Part shown: positions 1 to 6,313 of the stretch, piece by piece | How positions within the stretch are numbered: position 1 is the stretch's first letter | How the letters are laid out: each line of letters begins with the position of its first letter | NCBI GenBank assembly: GCA_025966295.1 | Contig: JAOPVD010000309.1 | Location: 1 to 8,713, forward strand | Length of the DNA: 8,713 nt | Source of the DNA: Frankiales bacterium | GTDB taxonomy: Bacteria > Actinomycetota > Actinomycetes > Mycobacteriales > SCTD01 | Reading direction: 5' to 3' | The notes under the pieces: generated by a model | Database searches by the model: none | The model's input: the letters and a program-made list of their open reading frames with translations, nothing else | Told to the model about the DNA's origin: nothing | Position numbers and translations under genes: made by a program

Positions 1-1
1 G

Positions 2-493
2 TGGCAGGTCCGGCACGTGGTCGCCCACGTGACGATGCCGGCACGGCTGACACCCGCGCAGTTCGGCGCCGAGATGGTGGCGGCGGGCGGGGACTTCACC
101 GTGCTCTCCGACAGCGTGGCCGCGCGCGACGCCTCCTTGCCGCTCGCCGACCAGCTGGACGCGCTGCGCTCCCCGCTGCTGCACGCCTGGCAGCCTCCGG
201 GCGGCGGCGCGACAGGTGCGCTCAGCCACGCCGTCATCCACTCCCTCGACATCACCGTCGCGCTCGACCGGCCGGCGGTCGCGCCGACGGAGGCCGTCAT
301 CGCCAACCTCGACCAGCTCACCGCCGCCAACGGCGCATGGTTCGGCGTCGACCTGACCGACGTCCGCCTCGAGGCCGCCGACACCGATTGGAGCTGGGGC
401 AGGGGTGACGTCGTGCGGGCCGACAGCGGTCGTCTCGTGGCGCTCTTGAGCGGCCGCACCCTGCCCGACGGCCGGGCCCTCCTCCGCGGCTGA
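2..493 (+). CDS. Maleylpyruvate isomerase family (DinB-like, probably mycothiol-dependent) protein, 5' truncated
   Basis: This is the C-terminal part (163 residues visible) of a protein whose start lies before the window; the frame is open from base 2. The fragment opens with W-x-V-R-H-V-V-A-H-V, the conserved end of the MDMPI N-terminal/DinB helix that supplies the first metal-binding histidine (fragment H9). A second metal-site helix lies at fragment residues 73-87 and contains H76, H80 and S-L-D-I. The end has the family's usual pattern of a D-x-x-W-S-W-G-x-G strand (128-135) followed by a small domain finishing in G-R-x-L-x-x-G. Family members are metal enzymes of the DinB superfamily; characterised ones use mycothiol as a cofactor, for example in maleylpyruvate isomerisation in gentisate breakdown, but most are uncharacterised. 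The family call is firm; the substrate is unknown. An internal ATG at 50 is not the likely start, because the conserved helix begins upstream of it. A short hairpin follows the stop codon. Confidence 0.85.
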   Translation, partial: WQVRHVVAHVTMPARLTPAQFGAEMVAAGGDFTVLSDSVAARDASLPLADQLDALRSPLLHAWQPPGGGATGALSHAVIHSLDITVALDRPAVAPTEAVIANLDQLTAANGAWFGVDLTDVRLEAADTDWSWGRGDVVRADSGRLVALLSGRTLPDGRALLRG

Positions 494-501
494 GCCACTC
501 G

Positions 502-522
502 CTCGACCACCAGTTGGTCGAG
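502..522 (+). terminator. Hairpin after the maleylpyruvate isomerase family gene
   Basis: A perfect 8-bp inverted repeat, CTCGACCA (502-509) and TGGTCGAG (515-522), has a 5-base loop and begins 8 bases after the stop codon of the preceding gene. No T-run follows, so an intrinsic terminator of the GC-rich type without a U-tract is only a likely reading; an operator or mRNA-stabilising hairpin is also possible. The rest of 494-762 shows no convincing gene. Confidence 0.5.
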
Positions 523-736
523 ACGAAATCGGCGTCCGGAGCTGGTACCGCGGCCGCCAACGTCCGCCCTGAACGGCCCAGTCAGGGACAGTCAATGCTC
601 GACCGTCAGGGGCACCTACTGGCGCCGCGGTTTCGGTCGGACAGCCACCAGATGGGTGCCCGTCCCGGTTCGCCGCGACCGGCTCGGTCGTTCGCCTCGG
701 CGTTGTCTGCGGCCATCCGTTCGCAGAGTCAGATCG

Positions 737-753
737 GGCGGGGAAACTCCGCC
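737..753 (-). terminator. Weak hairpin after the DHFR-like gene
   Basis: GGCGG at 737-741 pairs with CCGCC at 749-753, leaving a 7-base interior, starting 9 bases beyond the stop codon of the minus-strand reductase gene. On the minus strand the stem is only 5 bp plus one more pair after a mismatch, and no T-run follows. It may help end the reductase transcript, but it is weak evidence. Confidence 0.3.
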
Positions 754-762
754 ATCCAACAG

Positions 763-1326
763 CTAGCGCGCCACACGGTAGCGGAGGTAGACGACTCTCG
801 AGTGGAAGGTGCGGGTCTCGACGAGTTCGAGATCCACCCGGCGCTCGCGCTGGGGGAAGTACGGGATGCCACCGCCGACCAGCACCGGGTACACCCTGGG
901 TCGGTACTCGTCGATCAGACCCAACGCGGCCGCCTCGGTGGCGAGGGTGGCGCCACCGATCGCGATGTTGCCCTCTGCCGGCTCGGCTCGCAACCGTTCG
1001 ATCTCCTCCGCGAGGCCGCCGGAGGCCAGGCGGGCATTGCCCTGCACCGCCGACAGGGATCTGGAGAACACCACCTTTGGGAGCGCGTTCCAGATCGCGG
1101 CCCACTCGAGCCTGGAGTCGTCGAGCGATGGGTCCTGGTCGGCGGATTCCCAGTACAGCATCGCCTCGTACAGCCGTCGTCCCAACAGGTGGACGCCGAC
1201 CTCGCGGATCTGGTCGGTGGCGAAGCGGAAGACCTCGTCGTCGCGGGGTGTCCAGTCGAAGCTGCCGTCCGGGCCGACGATGTAGCCGTCCAGGGACATG
1301 CCCATCGAGTAGGTCACGCTGCGCAC
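763..1326 (-). CDS. Dihydrofolate reductase / RibD C-terminal family protein
   Basis: The 187-residue product belongs to the DHFR-like fold group related to the reductase domain of RibD. Family hallmarks are visible in order: S-L-D-G-Y-I-V-G at residues 11-18, followed by a G-x-x-D-W element (21-25); L-G-R-R-L-Y-E (48-54), the start of the nucleotide-binding region; I-A-I-G-G-A-T-L (121-128), the glycine-rich NADPH-contacting loop; and Y-P-V-L-V-G-G-G-I-P-Y-F (146-157) near the end. Length is normal for the family. Proteins of this kind are generally cytosolic NAD(P)H-dependent reductases of unknown substrate; this is not a classical folate-pathway FolA. The GTG start at 1324-1326 is supported by a strong Shine-Dalgarno match, GAGGAGG (minus strand, 1340-1334), with a 7-base spacer. 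It is a single-gene unit with no close same-strand neighbour. The family call is confident; the physiological role is not known. Confidence 0.9.
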   Translation of the reverse strand: MRSVTYSMGMSLDGYIVGPDGSFDWTPRDDEVFRFATDQIREVGVHLLGRRLYEAMLYWESADQDPSLDDSRLEWAAIWNALPKVVFSRSLSAVQGNARLASGGLAEEIERLRAEPAEGNIAIGGATLATEAAALGLIDEYRPRVYPVLVGGGIPYFPQRERRVDLELVETRTFHSRVVYLRYRVAR

Positions 1327-1564
1327 CAGAAGTCCTCCTCGGCAACGAGTTCGCCTCGCGCCCGAGGATCACGGGTCCCGCGCCGGCACGCAACCCGCTC
1401 CGCGTCGTGCGAGTGCCACCTCACCGTCGGCATCGGCAGGGGCGGACCCCGCCACACCATGAGTGAGCGGCGCAGCGCAGTGCCGACGCTCCGCGCGACG
1501 ACGCAGGCAAGGTACGACGCTCGTCGCGGCGAGGCAGCCGCAGGCCGGTGCCCGCCCCCTGCCT

Positions 1565-1580
1565 GCCTGAGGCCTCAGGC
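1565..1580. repeat. Perfect 16-bp palindrome
   Basis: GCCTGAGGCCTCAGGC reads identically on both strands, with no spacer. It sits in the middle of the reductase/ABC1-kinase spacer. A gap-free palindrome suits a dimeric protein binding site better than an RNA hairpin, which needs a loop. A weaker CCCGC/GCGGG pair overlaps its right end (1580-1596). No regulator can be assigned. Confidence 0.45.
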
Positions 1581-1754
1581 CCGCAGCACCCGCGGGTTCA
1601 GGACGCCGTCCCAACCGCGTCGTCCACCTCGGTGTCGTCGTCGGCGACGCCCAGCCCCAACAGCCTGCTTTTCGGGTTGCCTCGCTCACGACTGACCCGG
1701 TTGCGGACCTGATCTTGGGGGGAGGAGGGCGAGAAGCGGCCGGACCGCACCGTC

Positions 1755-1763
1755 GGGAGGGAG
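1755..1763 (+). promoter_or_regulatory. Shine-Dalgarno-like sequence upstream of the possible leader ORF
   Basis: GGGAGGGAG lies 5 bases before a GTG (1769) and 8 bases before an ATG (1772) that open a short frame. It is about 80 bases from the ABC1 kinase GTG start, too far to serve that start directly. Its quality is notably better than anything just upstream of the kinase GTG. Confidence 0.4.
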
Positions 1764-1768
1764 ACCCA

Positions 1769-1840
1769 GTGATGTCGGACTGCCAAGACCATGTCGAAGG
1801 CCAGCGTGCTCCGCGGCCAGACCTGACGGGACTGAGCTGA
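1769..1840 (+). CDS. Possible leader peptide (23 codons) ahead of the ABC1 kinase gene
   Basis: A short frame opens with GTG-ATG and runs to TGA at 1838-1840, two bases before the GTG start of the ABC1 kinase gene, in a different frame. Its ribosome binding site is good (GGGAGGGAG), whereas the kinase start has only a poor match around GACGGGA. This layout could couple translation of the kinase to that of the leader. The peptide (MSDCQDHVEGQRAPRPDLT and four more residues) has no recognisable motif, no signal peptide and no run of a single amino acid that would suggest attenuation. It could equally be chance. No alternative in-frame ATG/GTG/TTG start for the kinase exists between the upstream stop (1693-1695) and 1843. 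Confidence 0.3.
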   Translation: MMSDCQDHVEGQRAPRPDLTGLS

Positions 1841-1842
1841 CA

Positions 1843-3519
1843 GTGGCCCTGTCCCTGCATCCACGTCACGTGGGGCGCTATCGCGACATCGCTCGACTGC
1901 TGATCCGCTACGGGCGCTCGGACCTCGTGAAGGAGCTCGATGCCGAGGGCCTCGCCATCGAGGATCACGACAACGCGCCCTGCGAGGACGCGGACCAGCT
2001 GGCAGCTGACCTGGAGCAGCTGGGCCCCACGTTCATCAAGCTGGGACAACTGCTCTCGACCAGGGTCGACCTGTTACCCCTCGCCTATACGGACGCCCTC
2101 TCGCGTCTGCAGGACAACGTGGCTCCGATCCCGTTCTCCGAGGTGGAGCAGGTCATCACCGATGAGCTCGGGGTCGATCTCAAGCACGCGTTCAGGAGCT
2201 TCGACGAGCAGCCGCTGGCTGCCGCGTCTCTTGCGCAGGTGCACCGTGCCGTGCTGCGCAGCGGGCGCGAGGTAGCCGTGAAGGTCCAGCGGCCAGGGAT
2301 CCGCAGCCAGATCACGGATGACCTCTCTGCGTTGGCGGAGCTGGCCCGATTCGCGGATGCGCACACGAGCCTCGGTCGACGGTTCGGGCTCAGCGATCTG
2401 CTCGAGCAGTTTCGCAAGGCACTGATCGCGGAGCTGGACTACACGCGGGAGGCGACGAACCTCGTCACACTGACCCGGATCGTCGCGCCTTGGCCTCGGC
2501 TCGTGGTTCCCCAGCCGGTCCCGGACTACAGCACCAGCCGGGTCCTGACGATGGACTTGCTCCCTGGCCGCAAGGTCACGGACTTGACGCCGCTGGCTCG
2601 CACCGACCTGGACGGCGCCCCGCTGGTCGACGACCTGTTCTCCGCCTACCTGGAGCAGATGCTCGGTGAGGGCTTCTTCCACGCCGATCCTCATCCGGGC
2701 AACGTGCTCCTGACGGCCGACGCCCGGCTCGCGCTCCTGGACGTCGGCATGGTGGCGCGCCTGCCAGTGAGCGCGCGCACCTGCATGGTCAGGCTGCTCC
2801 TGGCGGTGAGCGACGGGAACGGCGAAGCGGCCGCGGATGCGTTCGCGAGTCTGGGGGCCAAGAACGACGACTTCGACGCGGAACGGTTCCGCACGGCGAT
2901 CTCTGATCTCGTGTTGCGCAGCGTGGAACTGGGACCACGACTCCAGGCTGGCGCCGTCGTCCTGGAGATGACGCGCATCGCCGGGCAGTGCGGGCTGCGT
3001 CCTGCCCCAGAGATGGCGCTGGTCGGGAAGGCCCTGCTGAACCTTGACCAGGTCGCCCAGAGCCTTGACCCCACCTTCGCGCCCGCTGAGGCGATCCGGC
3101 GCAACATCACAGCCATCATGCAGACGCGGATGACGACGTCCACGGGCGGTCTGCTCGGGGCGGCGATGGAGGCCCGTGACTTCACGGTGCAACTGCCCGG
3201 CCGGATCAACCGCGTCATGGATGCCGTCGCCGAGGGGCAGTTCCAGCTCAAGGTCGACGCCATCGACGAGCCTCAGTTGCTCGCCGTCCTCCAGCGCCTC
3301 GCCAACCGGCTCGCGAGCGGGATGGTGCTCGCGGCCCTCGTGATCGGGGCAGCGTTGATGATGCAGATCCCCACGCACTCACGCATCCTCGGTTATCCCA
3401 GCATCGCGATGATCTGCTTCGCCCTCGCCGTCACCGGCGGCATCGTCCTGCTGCTTTCCGTCGTGCTCGCGGACCGCCGGATCGCACGCACTGCCAAGTC
3501 GCAACGCAGACCGCGCTGA
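1843..3519 (+). CDS. ABC1/AarF/UbiB-family atypical kinase, membrane-anchored
   Basis: The 558-residue protein is an ABC1 atypical kinase. Family motifs appear in order: the K-x-G-Q motif (F-I-K-L-G-Q, 64-69); the Ala-rich loop A-A-A-S-L-A-Q-V-H (126-134) that replaces the usual glycine-rich loop; the ATP-site lysine in V-A-V-K-V-Q-R-P-G (K147); E-L-D-Y-T-R-E-A-x-N (197-206); the catalytic loop F-F-H-A-D-P-H-P-G-N (278-287); and the metal-binding D300 in L-L-D-V-G-M-V. Two hydrophobic segments near 494-508 and 517-541, then a basic tail, indicate C-terminal membrane anchoring. UbiB/COQ8 relatives support quinone or lipid handling; actinobacteria use menaquinone, so the substrate here is unknown. 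The GTG start fits the family N-terminus (R-Y-R-D-I-A-R-L-L-I-R-Y-G) and is the only standard start after the upstream stop. The motif after D300 is DVG instead of the usual DFG. It is convergent with katG across a strong hairpin. Confidence 0.93.
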   Translation: MALSLHPRHVGRYRDIARLLIRYGRSDLVKELDAEGLAIEDHDNAPCEDADQLAADLEQLGPTFIKLGQLLSTRVDLLPLAYTDALSRLQDNVAPIPFSEVEQVITDELGVDLKHAFRSFDEQPLAAASLAQVHRAVLRSGREVAVKVQRPGIRSQITDDLSALAELARFADAHTSLGRRFGLSDLLEQFRKALIAELDYTREATNLVTLTRIVAPWPRLVVPQPVPDYSTSRVLTMDLLPGRKVTDLTPLARTDLDGAPLVDDLFSAYLEQMLGEGFFHADPHPGNVLLTADARLALLDVGMVARLPVSARTCMVRLLLAVSDGNGEAAADAFASLGAKNDDFDAERFRTAISDLVLRSVELGPRLQAGAVVLEMTRIAGQCGLRPAPEMALVGKALLNLDQVAQSLDPTFAPAEAIRRNITAIMQTRMTTSTGGLLGAAMEARDFTVQLPGRINRVMDAVAEGQFQLKVDAIDEPQLLAVLQRLANRLASGMVLAALVIGAALMMQIPTHSRILGYPSIAMICFALAVTGGIVLLLSVVLADRRIARTAKSQRRPR

Positions 3520-3544
3520 CCGCGCGGAGGACGGGAAAAGCGGA

Positions 3545-3585
3545 CGGGGCACCTTGCGAGTCGGATGAGCTCGCAAGGTGCCCCG
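3545..3585. terminator. Strong bidirectional terminator hairpin between ABC1 kinase and katG
   Basis: A perfect 16-bp inverted repeat (left arm CGGGGCACCTTGCGAG, 3545-3560; right arm 3570-3585) encloses a 9-base loop. It lies 25 bases beyond the ABC1 kinase stop and 19 bases beyond the katG stop, exactly between two convergent genes. Reading the minus strand, a short T-run (TTTT, 3540-3537) follows the stem after 4 bases, so it suits katG best; on the plus strand only a short TTT follows at 3592-3594. Confidence 0.85.
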
Positions 3586-3604
3586 CACCTGTTTCGGTCC
3601 TGGA

Positions 3605-5782
3605 TCAGGCCAGGTCGTACCGGTCGAGCATCATGACCTTGTCCCACGCGTCCACGAAGTCGCGGACGAACTGCTCCTTCGCGTCCTCCGCCGCGTAGAC
3701 CTCCGCGATGCCGCGCAGGATCGAGTTCGACGCGAAGACGAGGTCGACGGCGGTGGCGGTCCGGTCGTCGGTCTCGTAGACGTTCGCGTCCGTCGAGGAC
3801 GTCTTCCACTCCGCGATCGAGCCGAGGAGGTTCACGAAGAAGTCGTTCGTGAGAGTGCCCGGCCGGTCGGTGAAGACGCCGTGCTTGGAGCCGCCGGCGT
3901 TCGCGCCGAGCGCCCGCAGGCCTCCGACGAGGACGGTCATCTCCTTCGGCGTGAGGGCCAGCATGTAGGCCCGGTCCACCAGCAGCGTCTCCGGGGAGAG
4001 CTTGCTCCCGGCCTGAAGGTAGTTGCGGAAGCCATCGGCCTGCGGCTCGAGCACCGAGAACGACTCGACGTCGGTCTGCTCCTGGGTGGCGTCCGTGCGG
4101 CCCGGGGTGAACGGCACCGTGATGTCGAAGCCGGCGTCCTTGGCCGCCTTCTCCACGCCCGCCGCGCCGCCGAGGACGATCAGGTCAGCGAGGGAGACCT
4201 TCTTGCCGCCCGCGTTGAACTCCTGCTGGACCCGCTCGAGGACCGGGAGGACCTCGGCGAGCTGGGCCGGGTCGTTGGCCTCCCAGCTCCGCTGCGGCTC
4301 GAGGCGCAGGCGCGCCCCGTTGGCGCCGCCGCGCATGTCGGTGCTGCGGAAGCTCGCGGCCGCCGCCCACGCCGTCGTCACGAGCTGCGGGACGGACAGA
4401 CCCGACTCGAGGAGCTTGCCCTTCAGGGCCGCGATGTCGGCGTCACCGACGAGCTCGTGGTCCACCGCCGGGACCGGGTCCTGCCACAGCTGCGGCTCGG
4501 CGACCCACGGGCCGAGGAAGCGCGAGACCGGGCCCATGTCGCGGTGCAGCAGCTTGTACCAGGCCTTGGCGAACGCCTGCGCGAACTCCTCGGGGTTGTC
4601 GCGGAACCGCTCCGAGATCTTCCGGTACGCCGGGTCGGCGAGCAGCGCGAGGTCGCTCGTCGCCATCATCGGCGCGTGCCGCTTGGTGGGGTCGTGCGCG
4701 TCCGGCACGGCGTTCGCCGCGGCGCCGTCCTTCGGCTTCCACTGCTTGGCGCCAGCCGGGCTCTGCGTGAGCTCCCACTCGAAGCCGAACAGCGTCTCCC
4801 AGAAGCTGTTGTCCCACTTCGTGGGCGTGGGGGTCCACGCGCCCTCAAGGCCGCTCGTGGTGGTGTCGCCGCCCTTGCCGGTGCCGTGCTGGTTCTTCCA
4901 GCCCAGACCCAACCCGGTCACCGGGCAGCCCTCGGGCTCGGGGCCGACCAGGCTCGGGTCGCCCGCGCCGTGGGTCTTGCCGAAGGTGTGACCGCCGGCG
5001 ATGAGCGCGACGGTCTCCTCGTCGTTCATGGCCATCCGGCCGAAGGTCTCGCGGATGTCCCGCGCAGAGGCGAGCGGGTCCGGGGTGCCGTTCGGGCCCT
5101 CCGGGTTGACGTAGATGAGGCCCATCTGGACGGCCCCGAACGGACCGGTCAGCTCCCGGTCGCCGCTGTAGCGCTCGTCCCCGAGCCAGGTGTCCTCGGG
5201 TCCCCAGAAGACCTCCTCGGGCTGCCAGGTGTCCTGGCGGCCGAAGGCGAAGCCGAAGGTCTCGAAGCCCATGTCCTCCATGGCGACGTTGCCGGCGAGC
5301 AGGAGCAGGTCGGCCCAGGAGATCCGCTTGCCGTACTTCTGCTTGAGCGGCCAGAGCAGGCGGCGCGCCTTGTCCAGGTTCCCGTTGTCCGGCCAGCTGT
5401 TGAGCGGCGCGAAGCGCTGCGCGCCCTGCCCGCCGCCGCCCCGGCCGTCGGCGATGCGGTAGGTGCCCGAGGCATGCCACGACAACCGGACGAACAGCGG
5501 GCCGTAGTGGCCGTAGTCGGCCGGCCACCAGTCCTGCGAGGTCGTCATGACCTCGACCAGGTCGCGCTTCAGCGCCTCGACGTCGAGGTCCTTGAACGCC
5601 TCGGCGTAGCGGAAGTCCTGGCCCAGCGGGTCGGAGTCGCGCGAGGGGCGGTTGAGGACCTGGAGGTCGATCTGGTTCGGCCACCAGTCCCGGTTGCCCC
5701 GCGGGCGGGTCGTCGTCGGCGTCGGGCTGGGGATCGCCGGGTTCTCGCTCTCGCTGACGCTCTCGGTCGGGCGCTCAGTCAC
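3605..5782 (-). CDS. katG: Catalase-peroxidase KatG
   Basis: The 725-residue haem enzyme breaks down hydrogen peroxide as a catalase and also acts as a peroxidase. All key residues are present, about 5 positions lower than in M. tuberculosis KatG: distal R99, W102 and H103; D132; the W102-Y224-M250 adduct that gives catalase activity; proximal H265 in G-G-H-T-F-G-K-T-H; W316 and D377; and the mobile arginine R414 in H-R-D-M-G-P. S310 matches the residue whose change (S315) causes isoniazid resistance in tubercle bacilli. The second, haem-free peroxidase-like domain fills the C-terminal half, so length is normal. The N-terminus is Pro/Ser/Thr/Glu-rich and no signal peptide is seen, so it is cytosolic. 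The GTG start overlaps the furA stop (GTGA) and has a purine-rich ribosome binding site (GAGAGAGG, 5796-5789) six bases upstream. It is the second gene of furA-katG, so FurA should control it. Confidence 0.98.
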   Translation of the reverse strand: MTERPTESVSESENPAIPSPTPTTTRPRGNRDWWPNQIDLQVLNRPSRDSDPLGQDFRYAEAFKDLDVEALKRDLVEVMTTSQDWWPADYGHYGPLFVRLSWHASGTYRIADGRGGGGQGAQRFAPLNSWPDNGNLDKARRLLWPLKQKYGKRISWADLLLLAGNVAMEDMGFETFGFAFGRQDTWQPEEVFWGPEDTWLGDERYSGDRELTGPFGAVQMGLIYVNPEGPNGTPDPLASARDIRETFGRMAMNDEETVALIAGGHTFGKTHGAGDPSLVGPEPEGCPVTGLGLGWKNQHGTGKGGDTTTSGLEGAWTPTPTKWDNSFWETLFGFEWELTQSPAGAKQWKPKDGAAANAVPDAHDPTKRHAPMMATSDLALLADPAYRKISERFRDNPEEFAQAFAKAWYKLLHRDMGPVSRFLGPWVAEPQLWQDPVPAVDHELVGDADIAALKGKLLESGLSVPQLVTTAWAAAASFRSTDMRGGANGARLRLEPQRSWEANDPAQLAEVLPVLERVQQEFNAGGKKVSLADLIVLGGAAGVEKAAKDAGFDITVPFTPGRTDATQEQTDVESFSVLEPQADGFRNYLQAGSKLSPETLLVDRAYMLALTPKEMTVLVGGLRALGANAGGSKHGVFTDRPGTLTNDFFVNLLGSIAEWKTSSTDANVYETDDRTATAVDLVFASNSILRGIAEVYAAEDAKEQFVRDFVDAWDKVMMLDRYDLA

Positions 5783-6252
5783 GTCGTACCTCTCTCTGTC
5801 TTGCGGCTTGTCCGGAAAGTTTCAGGGCCGTGCTGGGCGGCGCACTCGGGGCACAGGCCCCAGTAGATGACCTCGGCCTCGTCGATCACGAAGCCGTGGT
5901 CGTTGGACGCGGTCAGGCAGGGCGTCTCGTCGACGGCGCAGTCGACGTCCGCGATGGCACCGCAGGAGCGGCACACGACGTGGTGGTGGTTGTCCCCGAC
6001 CCGGGACTCGTAGCGGGCCACGGAGCCCGACGGCTCGATGCGCCGTACCAGGCCCGCGACGGTCAGCGCGCGCAGCACGTCGTACACGGCCTGGTGGGAC
6101 ACCTCACCGAGGTCCTCTCGCACGACCCGGATGAGCGCGTCGGTATCCGCGTGCGGGTGCGCGTGCACCGCGGCCAGCACCGCGAGCCGAGGACGCGTCA
6201 CGCGGAGGGCAACCCCGCGCAGCGCGCTCTCGTGGTCGGAGGACGTGGGCAT
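5779..6252 (-). CDS. furA: FurA, Fur-family metal-dependent repressor of katG
   Basis: The 157-residue Fur-family regulator has the winged-helix DNA-binding domain in its first 80 residues (recognition-helix region V-S-H-Q-A-V-Y-D-V-L-R-A-L, 51-63). The metal-sensing region follows: a histidine cluster N-H-H-H (88-91), a first C-x-x-C (C94, C97) and a second C-x-x-C (C134, C137), the two pairs that hold structural zinc in Fur proteins. By family knowledge, actinobacterial FurA sits directly upstream of katG, represses the furA-katG operon and releases on peroxide oxidation. The position here agrees exactly: furA is first, with its TGA overlapping the katG GTG. The ATG at 6250-6252 has no Shine-Dalgarno sequence; a promoter -10 lies only 6 bases upstream, which suggests a leaderless message. 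It is separate from the acyl-CoA synthetase gene upstream by 61 bases. Confidence 0.96.
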   Translation of the reverse strand: MPTSSDHESALRGVALRVTRPRLAVLAAVHAHPHADTDALIRVVREDLGEVSHQAVYDVLRALTVAGLVRRIEPSGSVARYESRVGDNHHHVVCRSCGAIADVDCAVDETPCLTASNDHGFVIDEAEVIYWGLCPECAAQHGPETFRTSRKTERGTT

Positions 6253-6258
6253 GATCGC

Positions 6259-6287
6259 AGTATGGTCGGGCTTCTGGAATGAGTCAA
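6259..6287 (-). promoter_or_regulatory. furA-katG promoter, probably leaderless
   Basis: On the minus strand a -35 element TTGACT (6287-6282) is followed after exactly 17 bases by CATACT (6264-6259), four of six matches to the -10 consensus. Only six bases (GCGATC) separate the -10 from the furA ATG, so transcription should start at or within a base or two of the start codon. The lack of any Shine-Dalgarno sequence agrees with this. Confidence 0.75.
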
Positions 6288-6292
6288 GATAA
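6271..6292 (-). promoter_or_regulatory. FurA-box-like operator overlapping the -35 element
   Basis: The minus-strand sequence CTTGACTCATTCCAGAAG (6288-6271), preceded by AT-rich TTAT (6292-6289), is an imperfect dyad with CTT/AAG ends. It closely resembles, from memory, the operator seen upstream of furA in mycobacteria and streptomycetes. Because it covers the -35 and the start of the spacer, bound FurA would block RNA polymerase and repress its own gene and katG. Confidence 0.75.
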
Positions 6293-6313
6293 GCCGCGTC
6301 CGAGTGTGGGCGC

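Larger units (their letters stand above)
1327..1842. other. Long intergenic spacer without a convincing gene
   Basis: This 516-base stretch lies between the divergently transcribed reductase and ABC1 kinase genes and should hold both promoters, but no clear -35/-10 pair was recognised. What can be seen: the reductase ribosome binding site at its left edge, a perfect 16-bp palindrome at 1565-1580, and a possible short leader ORF at its right edge. A minus-strand frame ending at 1598 has coding-like third positions over about 26 codons but no recognisable domain. Longer open frames here match no known family and have the Arg/Pro-rich composition typical of non-coding high-GC frames. Confidence 0.6.

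Noticed and set aside
514..1695. A 393-residue open frame on the plus strand, antisense to the DHFR-like gene
   Set aside because: Its middle is the complement of a gene with clear family motifs and a strong ribosome binding site; the frame itself shows no domain and has the composition of a high-GC shadow.
1870..1872. GTG at codon 10 as an alternative ABC1 kinase start
   Set aside because: It has no ribosome binding site in front and would cut into the conserved N-terminal segment.
1369..2049. A 226-residue minus-strand frame spanning the spacer and the ABC1 kinase 5' end
   Set aside because: It overlaps the conserved kinase N-terminus, has no motif and has skewed composition.
2074..3378. 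A 434-residue minus-strand frame opposite the ABC1 kinase
   Set aside because: It is an antisense shadow; the plus strand carries all kinase motifs.
3578..5866. A 762-residue open frame on the plus strand, opposite katG
   Set aside because: It is the antisense of katG, with Arg/Val/Leu/Glu-rich low-information sequence and no domain; it also begins inside the terminator hairpin.
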